A stretch of 64,000 nt of DNA from the NCBI RefSeq assembly GCF_027596085.1, contig NC_072450.1, positions 6,796,736-6,860,735 on the forward strand, read 5' to 3'. The notes beneath the pieces are model-generated. The model searched no databases, was not told the DNA's origin, and worked only from the letters and a program-made list of their open reading frames with translations. Source of the DNA: Anoplopoma fimbria (lineage: Eukaryota > Chordata > Actinopteri > Perciformes > Anoplopomatidae). Position numbers and translations under genes: made by a program. Shown in pieces: positions 46,801-61,400 of the stretch (positions are counted from its first letter, which is position 1; the number at the start of each line of letters is the position of its first letter).

Positions 46801-49221
46801 GAGCAGCAAAAAAGTTGTTTTTGACACAATGAACTGCAGAAGTATTTTGTCTGCATGCAGGAGAGCTGTTATAGAAGTATTATGACCTCATGTCACTGCT
46901 TATAAAACTCTTGTGTGATCCATTTCTAGAGACACTTGGACACTCAGACATAGATCAGTCTCTAATGTTGAATATGATCCAAGAGTTATTTGAAGTATAT
47001 AAGTGCTGTAATTTCGTTTTATGGTCCTTCACTCCCTCTCATCTACCTCTACTTGAGTTTCTTAATTTCTCTAAATGCATGTATGTTGTATTAATTATGG
47101 GCATTTTTGAAAAAGCCTTCTACTGTATAACTTAATTATATAGAGGGTGGAAGTGTTAATGACAGCAAACGAACAGCATTAAGGAGACTTCCAGTCGGAC
47201 TTGAATTTCAAGGCCCATTTCACAAATTTTCAACTAACTACTTGTAATTTACTTGACATAGATTAACATTACACTTAACAAAACGCTCTATATTTCTCTC
47301 TACTCTAGCTCTAAGTCCACCTTTTGCTTTCCCCGGTTTAAAATTCTAACTTTATCTTTACTGGTTTCAAAGTCTCACAGTGTTGTTTGACTGAGAGAAT
47401 GGTTCAAGGTCTTGGGGGTTCAAATAAGGTTTTCTTGCTACTGCTTGGCCTGTGATTGCATCATCAAGTGGAGGATTTGTGATGAGCAAAGCTGCCCCAA
47501 CAGCTATGATTCCCACGATTAGTAACTAAGTATAATTTAGACACACTGCAGGCTTGTCGTACTCAGAAAGATAAAGGATGTGCAGTTTAAAGTGGACCTT
47601 CAAAGGGAGATTAAAGAGAGACTTTTTTAGACATTACATTTACGACCTTTTTAATATCTTTTGTACCTGAATTGAATGCCTTTAAAGACCTGTAGATTTA
47701 CCTTTTGTGATAGAGAACCACATTCTGACGGGATGAATTAAGATGTTATGGCCAATTAGCATAAAAACACAATAAATTGATTGTGGTGAATTTCCATAAT
47801 CGGCATATTTTCGAATATCGTCATGAGCAGCCAAGGCAGCTGTCGTGGCAGAGAAATAAAAAAATAGAAACTGATTTAAAAAAACAAACAAACACAGGAA
47901 CTATCATGTAAAAAAACTCACTGTTGCTATTTTCAAAAAATTGAGTCATCCTATATTTATGCAGGGAGATGTTCTATTTATGATTATCTTTTTTAAGATA
48001 GATTTTTCACAAGAAAAAAAATATTTTTGGGGTCCCTTACAAAATGTAAATTGAAGTAATCCATTGTGTCTTTGTGTTATTTTAAGTTTCAAGCATATTT
48101 TGATTATTGGGATAATATCGGGGATCGCATGAACATTACATTTTGAAATCATGTCTAATTCTGACACGAATTAATCATTTTGTAATCTTGGAATCTGTGA
48201 CTCGAGCTGGGTTTATATTTGCTGATACAGGTCATCTCACAGTGGGCAAGTAATCCCTGAACTCCTGATCAAGGGGGTGGAGAGAAGAAAAAAAAGGATC
48301 AATAAACATCCAGAATGAAAGCATAGTGAAAAATGTCTTAGAGGAGCCACTGTGATGTGAAGAGGAAGTGCATGGGGGTGGAGAGACGAGTGATGGATCT
48401 TCACTTTGGGAGGAAAGAGGCAGCGGGAGAGAGAGAGAGGTGTCTCGGGATGGGGGAGTAATCTTCCTGCTCGTTGATGAACGCTTCTCCTCGCCTCATA
48501 CATCATCAGCTGGCGACAGCACCTCTGGACCGCAGTCGATATCATCCAAGTTCGATGGTCGTTTTTCTCTCTTCAAGTATCTCACACGTGTTACAAAAAC
48601 GGACCCATGAAAGGCTGCGCATGTAACAACACGGGAGAGTAACAGCAACGATTTGTCTGGAAAAACCCACATCAAACCAAGGTGAAGGCTTTATACAGAA
48701 AATATAGGACCACAATTTAGCAAATGAATCTGGTCCACTGGTTTTTTAACAAGTAGCATCCTAGTTAACAAAATAAAAAAGTGTTCACCTGATTTCTCCT
48801 ATTGGACAAATTACTACGGAACATAAAACCAGGACTACCGAAAATAAAACAAATGGACCAGAGAGATTGGTCTTCCATGTCTCATTTGTAACGCCTGAAA
48901 AAGCCTTCATGGTGGAAGCTCTTGTAAAATGAGGCCACGGTTTCTGTGAGGAAACAGTTACTGGAGTTTGCTCTCCTGACACACTTTTTACTACAAGTCA
49001 ACACTCCAAAGTCCTTGAGAAGTTATTTGCTGTGACCGAACACCTTTTTATCCAGACAAACAGCATCTTGGCAGGTTGATAAGATAAGACAAACCAACAT
49101 GCATTAATCTTGTGAAAGCACAACTGAGAAAACGCTTTAATGTGAAGGCGCTCAAAACAAATGGAGCCCCAGTCATTGTAATTTAAGATAGGCAGATTTA
49201 TCTTCATTTTGTTACGCTTTC
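46801..49221. other. Unique AT-rich sequence, no gene seen
   Basis: The block 48340-48600 is GC-richer and unique; it could be regulatory, but no motif cluster stands out. Confidence 0.5.
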
Positions 49222-49254
49222 AGAGCATGAAGAACTCCAGGTTCTTCATGCTCT
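49222..49254. repeat. Perfect hairpin, 14-bp stem, 5-base loop
   Basis: AGAGCATGAAGAAC (49222-49235), loop TCCAG, then its exact reverse complement (49241-49254). The stem is too short for a microRNA precursor and no U-tract follows. Confidence 0.85.
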
Positions 49255-49790
49255 TCAGCTGTCAAGATCATCCTCCTCATACACATAAATCTATGTATTT
49301 TTATGTTGTTTCAAGTGAAGTTTATCCCACAATCACAAGCTTTGGATTCACTATCTGTGTAACATGAAACACCCTCTATCGTTGGACCATAGATTCTCAC
49401 AAGGGAAGAAAACACATTAAAAAACTGGGAGAAATCCAAGCAACAGTGGGATTGCTCTTCCAGGATGAAGAGACACAAAACAAAGCTGTGAAGTGAGACA
49501 AGCTGTTGGTTTTTGGAAGTATTTTCTTGAATGATTTCCCAAATAATATAACAACAATAAAAGGCTCATGTTATGGCCATCAGTGTGTCTGTTTTGTTTT
49601 CCTGAGAAGTTGTGTTGTTCCAATAGAATTTTACATTTGGTGATTAGATGTTTCACACCAAAATGCTTCTTGGGAGTCGTACTCGATTTCTCTCCGGAAG
49701 TTTATATTTACAGACTTGTATCTAGTCGACTTACAAAACCTGGCTGGTTTTAGTTTGATCCAATTGCCGATCAGCATCATTTTATTGAAT
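49255..49790. other. Unique or old-repeat sequence
   Basis: The right part may belong to the retroposon whose tail follows, but its body is not recognisable. Confidence 0.4.
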
Positions 49791-49856
49791 GTGTAAAGGG
49801 CTTTGAGTGTTTGGAAGACTAGAGATACACTATATAAATGCAAGTCCATTTACCAA
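49791..49856 (+). repeat. Retroposon 3' tail (CTATATAAATGCA type)
   Basis: TGTAAAGGGCTTTGAGTGTTTGG and CACTATATAAATGCAAGTCCATTTACC are the characteristic end of a widespread fish retroposon. Confidence 0.65.
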
Positions 49857-50149
49857 GTGAATACTATAATGCAGCAGTCGTGAATGCCCTACTTTTAATT
49901 GAACACAGCTGGCCATCTTTTCAGCTCATAATTTAACTTGGAGAGTTTCATGTCCATCCAAACCTTAGAAGTCCTCCAACTGTCATCACTTAACATTTTA
50001 TGTCTGTGGAGAAAAATGAAAGGCACTTCTACTTCTCAAACTACGGACGCCTCTAATAACTCAATTCACTTTGTAGCTCTATAAGTGGAAAATATACAGA
50101 GTAGACAGTAAAAAAAAAAGCATACATGAGAATTACAAAGTAGCAGAAC
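49857..50149. other. Unique sequence
   Basis: No feature is recognised. Confidence 0.5.
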
Positions 50150-50572
50150 AGAAATACAGACTACGGTTCTGAAGCCTCATGTTCGGCATTTTGACTGCCG
50201 CCATCTTGTTTTTTTGCAACCAGGAGTGACATGAGAGGCTGGAGCTAAATACATTTCTCGGCGACCAAAATGTTACAATTAACTTACATGAACTTAAAAA
50301 ACTGTGAAAGCGTTAAAGTTGTCATCATGTGTTAAAGAAGACTTTAAACTAGCCATTGAGACCATGAACTCATGTTTACAATGTTTACTGAGTTAATAAA
50401 TCAAGTGACAAGTAGGGACATTCTCTCATAGACCTCTATACAATCTGACTTCTTTTTGCAACCAAAAGAGGCGCCCCATGATTGCCAGTAGATAAATGTA
50501 GTAGAGAGTGCAAGTATAAGGCACTTCCACATTGGTTTCACTTTACAGACCAGGATGTTGTTGCCTGTAATC
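50150..50572 (-). repeat. Dispersed repeat family A, copy 3 (inverted, shortened)
   Basis: Contains inverted GCCGCCATCTTGTTTTTTTGC, CATGAACTCATGTTTACAATG, AATAAATCAAGTGACAAGTAGG and AGGCGCCCCATGATTGCCAG. The segment with the ATTGACAGG block is missing, so this copy has an internal deletion. Confidence 0.75.
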
Positions 50573-51173
50573 AACAAAGAATGACAAAGTACCAACAACA
50601 CAAGGAAAGGAAGACTAAATAACAGAGCTAGTAGCAGACTTACATTATTCCACCAATGTTTCCACTCACTGGTCTCTGATAGAGCTTGTAAACTGTATCA
50701 AGTCCCTACTGGAGGAAGACTCAGTTAAACAGTCGATGTGCCCTCTGAGTGAACTATGGAGCTAAACTGTAATCTGTATTCTGCTCACAGCAGCAGAGGC
50801 CCAACGCTACACCTCCACAGCCATGATTTAACAAATCGTCTCAGCTGCTCACTCTTTGTCCAGTTAACAGTGGGGACCAAAAGGTAATATTGCAGACCAC
50901 TTGTATTCACACGTGGTCCCATTTCCTGTGCGGTTCTGGAGGCACTGTATTTCACACTGCATTTCAATGGGCTATTTTCCATACTCCACTATACGACTGT
51001 TATCACCCATCTCCCGACGGTGAGATACGGTTCAGCCTTTATTGCATTTCCATGGAGCTGAGTGTTCCTCGGCTCCGGCGTTGTGTTATCTCAGGCAGCT
51101 TATGGTGATCCTTCACTGGGACTTACTCCGCTCATCAATTCTGCCCGTCGCTCCGCTGAACCCTACGCGTTTG
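50573..51173. other. Unique sequence, no gene seen
   Basis: Mixed composition; frames under 75 codons only. Confidence 0.5.
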
Positions 51174-51221
51174 ATTGGCTGGCTGTTGGTGCCGCCTCAT
51201 TGGAGAGGAGGCTCTGATTGG
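51174..51221 (-). promoter_or_regulatory. Three CCAAT boxes on the minus strand
   Basis: ATTGG occurs at 51174-51178, 51199-51203 and 51217-51221, two of them as GATTGGCT. Spacings are 25 and 18 bases. Multiple CCAAT boxes of one orientation are typical of NF-Y promoters and of some LTRs. No TATA box or start site is evident. Confidence 0.25.
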
Positions 51222-51349
51222 CTCTGCTGTGTTCTTCATTAGAGAAGACTTGGACAAGGGGGCTGACCCCTGGAAGGTTCCAGAGCGCGTTGTGATAAAT
51301 TAGCTTTTTTCCTTCTCCGCCACACCGACCGTTCATATACGCGTGCACA

Positions 51350-52213
<864 letters not shown>

Positions 52214-52269
<56 letters not shown>
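52214..52269 (+). repeat. (GA)28 microsatellite
   Basis: 56 bases of pure GA, a second long polypurine tract. The following 120 bases are also purine-rich. Confidence 0.97.
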
Positions 52270-52273
<4 letters not shown>

Positions 52274-52598
52274 ATACAGATTGGGGGTTTTACAAGAGTA
52301 ACAAGCAGCTCTGCAGTTAAAACCACTGAAGCAAAGAGGCCGATGCAGAGAAAAGAGCAGGTAAAGGAGGGCAGAAGAGGAAAGAGAGACATCGTGTCAG
52401 ACTGAATACTGAGACAAAAAGGAGTCATTCATCAACATCAACACTGCAACACAGAGAGACACACACAAAAAACACTCAAATTAAAACAAAATATTCTCAT
52501 AATCTGTGCTTCAACATTAATTTGGTTCCCTTTAGGATAGAAACATTACTGACAACATATGCAGAGCTCCACCAATACTGCATTAAAGCCAAACGCTG
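52270..52598. other. Purine-rich then unique sequence
   Basis: No feature is recognised. Confidence 0.45.
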
Positions 52599-52618
52599 AT
52601 ATATATATATATATATAT
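52599..52618 (+). repeat. (AT)10 microsatellite
   Basis: Twenty bases of alternating AT are visible. Confidence 0.9.
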
Positions 52619-52635
52619 TTGAAATAAATAAATCT

Positions 52636-52779
52636 GTAGAGTTGTTCTGATACTGATGCTAGTATTGGATCGAGTATCGGCGAGTACAGGAGTCTATGCA
52701 CCGATTCATTATCACGTTGTCATATCATTTATCATATCTTTTATGCTACACAGGAACAAAAAGTTCAGTACATCTCTAC
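52636..52779. mobile_element. Short MITE, GTAGAGATGTTCC family
   Basis: Left end GTAGAGTTGTTC and inverted right end GTAGAGATGTAC pair at 10 of 12 bases over a 144-bp element. Inside, ATCGAGTATCGGCGAGTAC and TATGCACCGATTCATTATC are the inverted counterpart of the right-end block of the longer element at 26100-26604. Confidence 0.65.
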
Positions 52780-53135
52780 AAAATGACTAAAAAAGTATGA
52801 ACATAATTTGCCATATAATCAAACAGGGAAAACTTAAACTTCATTGTTTGTGCTGCAATCTTTTTCCATCTCTGCCAACATACACTAACGCCAATATACC
52901 TTCAATAGGTAAATATCATTAAATACCAGCTCAGCAATTAATAGTTGGACTCTTGAACTTACGCTCTTATGTATTTTTAATTTATGCTTCATTAAGATCG
53001 AGGCAGTTCATTTGCTTCCAGTAAGAGTAGGTGGGCTGACAAAGAAAGCAAAGAAGAAAATTAGATTTTAATAAGTGGAGCTGTTGCATGTTGCTTTGTC
53101 TCACCAATGCAATGCTGTTGCAGCCAGCAGGTTTG

Positions 53136-53136
<1 letters not shown>
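52780..53136. other. AT-rich unique sequence
   Basis: No feature is recognised. Confidence 0.5.

Positions 53137-53221
<85 letters not shown>
53137..53221 (+). repeat. (AC)42 microsatellite
   Basis: 85 bases of pure AC; first of two arrays separated by 87 bases of unique sequence. Confidence 0.98.
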
Positions 53222-53222
<1 letters not shown>

Positions 53223-53307
53223 GATAAATCACCATCCACTTTGTACAAAATCCAAGTCTGCATGTTCTGCACTGCTGCTGTCGCAATACTCAACCACTTC
53301 AAATACA

Positions 53308-53604
<297 letters not shown>

Positions 53605-53641
53605 CCTCCTCCTCCTCCTCCTCCTCCTCCTCCTCCTCCTC
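53605..53641 (+). repeat. (CCT)12 trinucleotide repeat
   Basis: About 37 bases of CCT. It is followed by another 60 bases of C-rich, CpG-containing sequence. Confidence 0.92.
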
Positions 53642-54585
53642 TGCTCTCCTGCAGCACCTCCTCCCCTCGCCGCTCGCTTTTGCCAGCTCCACAGTTCAGC
53701 GAGCCAGAGAGGGCTAATGTAAGAGTGTTAGGAGTCGCCTGTCAATAGCTCAAACAGCTGGAAGGAGAAGCTCAATGGGGGAGAAAACACGAAACTTGAG
53801 GACTCAAACAGCATTAAAACCTGCTGGAGGTGATGGAGGAGTGGGCCGAACAAAAAAAAAACACAGATAAACATTAATGTAAATCAGGATATCGGAGCAG
53901 GACTGGTAATCTGCTCACCCAACATTCCAATCCGCAGATTTTGGAGTAATCCTTTTTTCCTCCAGCGAGGTTGGATGTGAAGAGAGGAACGACTCCCAAC
54001 AGCCCATAAATTAACATGTTTTTACACACTTTTATCATGCGTGTTTTGGATTGATCTTGTTTGGGGAGGAGCTGCTAATGTGTTCCTGTCTGCCTGACAA
54101 AGCTACGCTGTAGACGGCTGCACAACAAAGCAGTGAAGCTTTACACAGGGCAATATAAATGAACCAGACTGAAGGTGAAAATATGCTCTTAAGATTGAAA
54201 ATCTAAGAATGTGACAATGTGTCGTCCAACGCATTAAAGTCACAGTTTTTCAGAAAGTTTGCAACCGTTAACTGTCTCCAAATTCTAACGTAATAATACG
54301 TTGCAAGTCAAAGAGCAGATCTGCTTTACCGAAATATTGAATTTACCGGATTTAATCATCAACATGATGAGCAGGATTTGTGCGAATTGGTTTTTCACCC
54401 AAATTAAAAAGAAAAACATATTTTGCTCACATACCTTTAGCCCATGAGATTTCTTCGTCAACCACATACAAGTCAGATTTTGTTTGTGGTGGTCACATCT
54501 TTGAAAATGACATCTAAGAAAACATCTCTTTCTAGAAACAATGTTCCTGTTATTCTGGATAACCCATAAATATTAATATGAACTA
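53642..54585. other. Unique sequence, no gene seen
   Basis: The first 100 bases are GC-rich, then composition returns to background. Confidence 0.5.
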
Positions 54586-54877
54586 GGGCTGCAAACAAAA
54601 TTGTAAAAAAAACTGCAGTTTTCGTATCGCAGTAGTTGCAATATTTGTTAAAGAACAAATGTTTGTCAAAATACCATTTCATATGAAATGTTTGGCTGCA
54701 GAGATGTCCTGGCCTATAAACACACAAACATCCCTCTATAATCATTATAGTTTTGTGTTTTTTCAATGACAATGAGAATTATGATGTAAAATAATGATTC
54801 TCTCTAATATCGCAAGTCATATTCTAATTACAATATCGGTCAAAATAATGCCATTTAGTCATTTTTTTGTTGAGCCC
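54586..54877. mobile_element. TA-flanked MITE, GGGCTGCAA family
   Basis: Starts GGGCTGCAAAC and ends GTTGAGCCC, with TA on both outer sides (54584-54585, 54878-54879). The interior has TATCGCAGTAGTTGCAATATT and AATATCGCAAGTC strings typical of this fish family. The terminal repeats are eroded. Confidence 0.6.
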
Positions 54878-54879
54878 TA

Positions 54880-55941
<1,062 letters not shown>

Positions 55942-55967
55942 GTGTGTGTGTGTGTGTGTGTGTGTGT
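55942..55967 (+). repeat. (GT)13 microsatellite
   Basis: 26 bases of pure GT are visible directly. Confidence 0.95.
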
Positions 55968-55996
55968 ATTTATCTATTTCCCTACACAGTAATAGT

Positions 55997-56037
55997 GTGT
56001 TGAAGCACTTTGTTCTTGTGTGCACTATAAATAAAAT

Positions 56038-56077
<40 letters not shown>
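55997..56077 (+). repeat. Retroposon 3' tail with (ATT)12
   Basis: GAAGCACTTTG, then GCACTATAAATAAAATGTATT, runs straight into twelve ATT units (56040-56077). This is the usual end of a fish LINE/SINE, where the microsatellite is the element's own tail. Confidence 0.65.
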
Positions 56078-56133
56078 GTTATGTGTAACGTGTTAGTGTG
56101 TGTTAAATTAACACAAGTGTATTAAACAATTAA

Positions 56134-56169
56134 ATGTGTGTGTGTGTTATCTGTGTGTGTGTGTGTGTG
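56134..56169 (+). repeat. Two short (GT)n runs
   Basis: GT runs at 56134-56148 and 56152-56169 are separated by three bases. Confidence 0.85.
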
Positions 56170-56444
56170 ATGCACTTTTGAAATTTTTTGTGCTTAGAAT
56201 GGAGAGGAATGAGTGTTGTTTGCCACTTTAATCCGATCATAGCACTATAGTTACATTGTGAGGTGAGCTGAAACACATAATCTGACCTGACACGACTGTA
56301 AAAATCAAATAAAGCCAGAAACAGCAAACATTATCAAGAATTAGGACGCGTTTAGACAAAAAAAAGCACAGCGCTAAAGGTACTGCATTGTTGTAGCTGT
56401 GCTGCTACAGGTAGCAGTGTGAATATGACAAATGGACCATTACA
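56170..56444. other. Unique sequence
   Basis: No feature is recognised. Confidence 0.45.
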
Positions 56445-56985
56445 GGTGGCAAGATCTGAAAAAAAGCGAAAGTGCCTTACACTCGCATTCTCTCTAATGG
56501 CCAGTAGGGGGAGACTCCTCTAGTTGCAAAAAGAAGTCTATGAGAAAATGACTCTACTTCTCACTTGATTTATTCCCTCAGTAAACATTGTCAGCACGAG
56601 TTTATGGTCTCAATTGCAAGTGTCAAGTGTTGCAATACAGCATGATGTTCATTTAGTAAATTATGGTCCCATTTAGAGTAAAATAGACCATAAAGCAGGA
56701 TATGCTTTAGGGCGGTGCTACCTTGTGATTGACAGGTCGTTACGATGGTGTTGTCCGGTCTGGGAGTTGTTCTTGTTTTTGTCTTACAACTTTAACCCTT
56801 TCACAGTGTTTGTGCAGTCCATTAAATTTCACATTTTGGTTGCCTAAAAATTTGTTATTCAGCGTTGTTTTGTACTAAAGACAAGATGGCAACGGCCAAA
56901 ATGCAGAATTGGAGGCTTAATACCAGCAGATTACAAACCAATGAGTGGTGTAACAATGAGTACGTCCATTTCTAATATATAGCCT
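56445..56985 (+). repeat. Dispersed repeat family A, copy 4 (direct)
   Basis: Collinear with the copy at 39.4 kb: GGCCAGTAGGGGGAGACTCC, CTTGATTTATTCCCTCAGTAA, CAGCATGATGTTCATTTAG, GCTTTAGGGCGGTGCTACC, TTGTGATTGACAGG and ACAAGATGGCAACGGCCAAA. It retains about 20 bases (AGTAAAATAGACCATAAAGC) that the 39.4-kb copy has partly lost. Confidence 0.82.
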
Positions 56986-58294
56986 ATGGTTTTAAGGCTT
57001 ATAAGCTGCCAAAACACTGTTTCTTACACTGTTAGACAAGACTTTACAACTAGGCCAGTATAGTGTGTTGAGCCAGGTTCGAAAAATAACTTCCTTTTTT
57101 TTTAGATGGCTTTTTGTTTAGATGAAGTGGAAGTTTTGGTATGAACGAGGCCAAATGCCCCATCGGTTGCAATAATAAAAAAACAATAATAAAAAAAAAA
57201 TAAGGAATGAAATGAAGACGAGGCAGGAAAGGTACGAAAAACACAAGCATGTGTGGGTTTCTTTTGCTGGGAGTTGTTCCCATTTATCTTTGAATTTATG
57301 TGCTAGCCTTTCAGTGAGAATAATCTTTATTCCTGGGCAACTAATTGCCTTTGAACTTGTTCTTTTTCCTCATGATTCATTTGAGAAAGCAAGTAGTGAG
57401 AGATGAAAGCGAGGGGGAACAGAGAAGCAAAACGCTGATGTAGATTGAACTCCAGTCTCTGGGGTTAAACTGTGTGGATGGAAGTCAGTGATGCATCTTT
57501 TCCCTACAACACCTCAAACGCAATCTTTACAACGTGAATCCAGTCACCATTAATCCCCACCAAAACCCCGACAAGACCGAAATCATTTTCACTAATCCTG
57601 GTGTCATTTCTGATCTGTCAGAAGCATGAGGCTCCTTCAACACCTCATCAACTCAGGTCCTCTGAACAAATGAATGTCAATAACACATCTCAAACAGTGA
57701 GAGTTTACATTTCTTGCACGTTATTTGCCACAATTTAATCACGCCAAGGGCAGCTGCGCCCTCCGTACGTGAATCAATCAGAGGAAAACACATATTTGAA
57801 TACATTTGATTATACTGATTGGCTCTGACAGAGGGTAATATGTCCAAGTGGGGAAGGTAGAATTAAAGGTAATTGAATTCCCAAGATGCAGTAACGGTCT
57901 GATGTCATTATGGGCCAAGCTGCCTTCATATGCTCCAGGCAATAATCACTCCTATCACCAAGCTACTCAAGAACCTTCAGGCAACCATCAATCACAGCGG
58001 GAGAAGCAATCATGCCCACAGTTTGATTTCTTTTGACCAAACCTCATTAGAAAAAGTTTACTTTTAGACATATTTGCATTCTATGTCTGTACACACGCTG
58101 CCCTAGTAAGGCTCAAATGATTCCCGAGAATACTCAAAGTCACTCTCTATTAATAAAATTCATCGATGCAAATTCTCCGACACAAGTGTGGGTTTCATCC
58201 GTAATCAGCAGATTGAATTAAATAACAAATCAGTGTTGAAATCGGTAAAAGGCGAGCTAGTTAATGTTAGCTGCAGATTCCTTTTGAATATAAC
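56986..58294. other. Unique sequence, no gene seen
   Basis: An A-rich stretch lies at about 57170-57205. No ORF of note is seen. Confidence 0.55.
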
Positions 58295-58470
58295 GGAGCT
58301 AACATCTAACGTTAACTGAAGTCGCAGTGGGTTGAGTTACATAATAATGCGTTCAAGCTCTATTCAGTAAAAATTTGGACTGGGCGGAAATAAATTATAA
58401 CTTTATCATGATGTGTTCAATTATAATCTTGTTATATCTATGTTTTGTTGAGAAACTTGAGTAAATACAG
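58295..58470 (+). repeat. Dispersed repeat family C, copy 2
   Basis: GAGCTAACATCTAACGTTAAC, GTGGGTTGAGTTACATAATAA, ATGCGTTCAAGCTCTA and TATCATGATGTGTTCAA match the copy at 46.5 kb in the same order. Confidence 0.5.
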
Positions 58471-61400
58471 TTGTTTGAAGATGTTTTCACAGCGATATAA
58501 AATAGATTAGGGGACTAAATGAGTGAATTTGGACCTGTTTAACTTCCTAAACCTAACTCTAAGCAGTTTATAATGCATTATTAAAATTATACTAATGCAA
58601 AAAGAAATATTTTGACAGTAAACAGCAACTTCAGGATGGATTCAATTATTTTTTGGATCAGTGGTGGAAAAAACCAAGAGCCCATAATGTAATATGATAC
58701 TTACATGCTCTAAGTGGGTGTTGTTTTGACAGACAATATTATTGGAATACAAGCAATAAATCAAGCAATGTTTTGATCATGTCAGATGAAGTAATGATGC
58801 ATTTTGCCTCTCATCAAGGCAACACATTAATGTAATTAATTGCTGTCAGATGGGTTGGCACTGAATCGTATAATACAAAAAAAAGTGTGTGGGCCATTCA
58901 GAACATGGCGTCATAGTTGCGTAAATAAGGCTTTCACCGGTTTACGTTGGCCTTCCTCTCTATGTTTCTACCATCACGCAGGAGAAACGCCAACATTCAA
59001 ACCATCCTTAATGTTTTGATAGCCAATCAAAGGTCAGTGCTCTACATAACCTTGCAGTTATAATTCAAGTGCACACTTCATTATATTGTCATTGACTGGC
59101 ACAAATAGATTTCATGATTTCACTGATTAATTGCCCTTCTATAAATCAAAAGCCTTTTGATGTCTGTATTCTCCCTTGATCTCCCCGGTTCTCCACACAT
59201 TTTGGAGATGTATTGAGAGGAACCAGGTGCGGGTGATCAAGTGTCCTATTCTAGGTCCTTGATTCCAGGCAGGAGGCCACAGTCTGGGCATCGGCAGCTG
59301 TGTATACACCACACCTGGATCAATAACAGCAGAGAGCCTGTATTGATTATGTGTGTAAGTGATACTAGAATGGGGGGTTGCTTTTGGAAGAGGGGGAGGT
59401 TGGTAGCCCGGATCAGGGGAAAAAGCCTTGTGGTGACTCTGGTGAGCTCTGTCATAGAGGGCAGGATGTCTAAAACGTGCGCACAGAGATGTCATATTAT
59501 TCATTAGAGGGTCAAGCCTTAATTCCAAGGTTCTCCATACCCCTCCTTCATGTGTCCTGGTCTGACCCTCTCGCGAAAGACTTGCCTTGCTTCACCTCAA
59601 ACAAGACCTTCGACTAATTGGCAACACGAGCTACGCTTTCATCGAGACGGTTTTGACATTCTGGATTATCTGGACTTTGTCTGGAGAGTTTCATTGATTG
59701 TGAGCTCAGCTGCATACATGAAAATGAAGCCAGTGTCCTGGCTGCATCAGTCAAGATGTTGATCAATGCTAGGATGATCCATGAATAGTTCACATCAAGG
59801 ATCATTTTACAAAATCTGAACCTGTGGGGGTGGATTCTCTCATGTAATCTTCTCCTGCAGTCACAATCGATGACATTTCTGCATGATACATTTAAAGTCA
59901 TTGCCTTTTCCAGAAACCCAACTGTTTATGCAGCCAATTTTGGACTTACTTCAGTCAACTATTGAATCAAAACCAGCTCTTAACACTTGTAAAATTGTTT
60001 CCAGTAATGCAGTTTTATAGCTTTTGAACACCTTAATTCAATTATTTGCTATTCATCTGTATTCCTCTGCATTTTTGTTTTGTTGAATGTCAAAAATACA
60101 AGTTGCGAACTGGGAAATAGCTTTCTTTTTAGCTTCTAAGTGTTGATTATTAGTTGGATGTGGGGATTGTAGGTAGTGTTTTTGTATTTCAGCTGGTAAA
60201 CAATGCAATAAACTGGTGTCAAAACCCATTTGCACTTCAATCAATTTTACCTACAAAAGAAAGCAACCAGATAAAAAACCTTTTCACTTAAAAAACATTG
60301 GATATTATAACTCTTATTTACTGCTGTTAGCTGCTGTATGGAAACTGTACATTTACTAAGGCTGGAGATATTTTTCTGTTGTTTGCTACTAAGAAATGCT
60401 GATCCGACAAAATTCTCCATTTTCCTTGCTGTATTTTGTACATACACAACCATTTCCATCATTCATCGATCATTGTTATCCAAGCCATTGCACATTATAT
60501 TTAAAAAGAAAACGTATTTAAACCTTAAGGGTTGATTATTTCTGCCTCATTGGCATTCAGTGCATTAAGATCAATACAAATAACAGACCCTAAATGCACA
60601 ATTTGTTTACCATCCATACTTACAATGTTTTAAGAAATATTGGCGTTCATGCGCAAATATTCTGCTTGATGACCTAGAGTTGCATATGTTATAATTAAAG
60701 CCATTGTAATCTTAGTTTTGTAGATACAGCATGTAGGGCATGCATATTTGACGATGGTGGACATTAAATAATATGTTGCTCATAATTATTCTTGTCCCAT
60801 AAACGTCACATATTAACTACTGAGCCTCCCCTTCCTCTCAAAATAGAAACCCTGACCCGCCTGTCATCCCAGCTGCCCTTTATTTACATTGATTTTGTCT
60901 TTTCTATAGACAGAGTCACATGAAAAACATCTGTTCTAACGCCAGGCTGAGTGCTCTCCAGGGAATCCAATGGCTCAATTACAGCAGAGCTCCGTGTCTG
61001 CAGCGCTACCTTCCAAAATAGTGCTGAGGCAGCATCAGGGGGACCCCACACAGTCTCCTGAGGGCAGAAACTCAGAGTCCTGAACACATCCTGGCCCACT
61101 GTGATAGAAATATTAAATATCTCAGTGGTGGTCACACTAATGAGCCATTACACTTACAACTGGAATCTAGACGCTGTTGGAGGGCTGAAACAAAAGAACG
61201 CCTGAAAACAAAACCTAAAGTGGCTAAAGAAGGCTGGTTTTGCACTTAGGCAACTGTTTTTGTTTCAGAATCAACTACACATCTGAAGCAGCTAAAAAAA
61301 AATCCATTTACATTTAATTGTTCAGCAAATGTAAAGCGCACTTTTGAAATGTCGCGAAAAAAAGAAATGCAAAACTTGTTTTTGGCGTATAAACTCGTCA

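Noticed and set aside
59139..59528. 129-codon minus-strand frame
   Set aside because: No domain or splice framing; Pro/His-rich composition follows local base composition.
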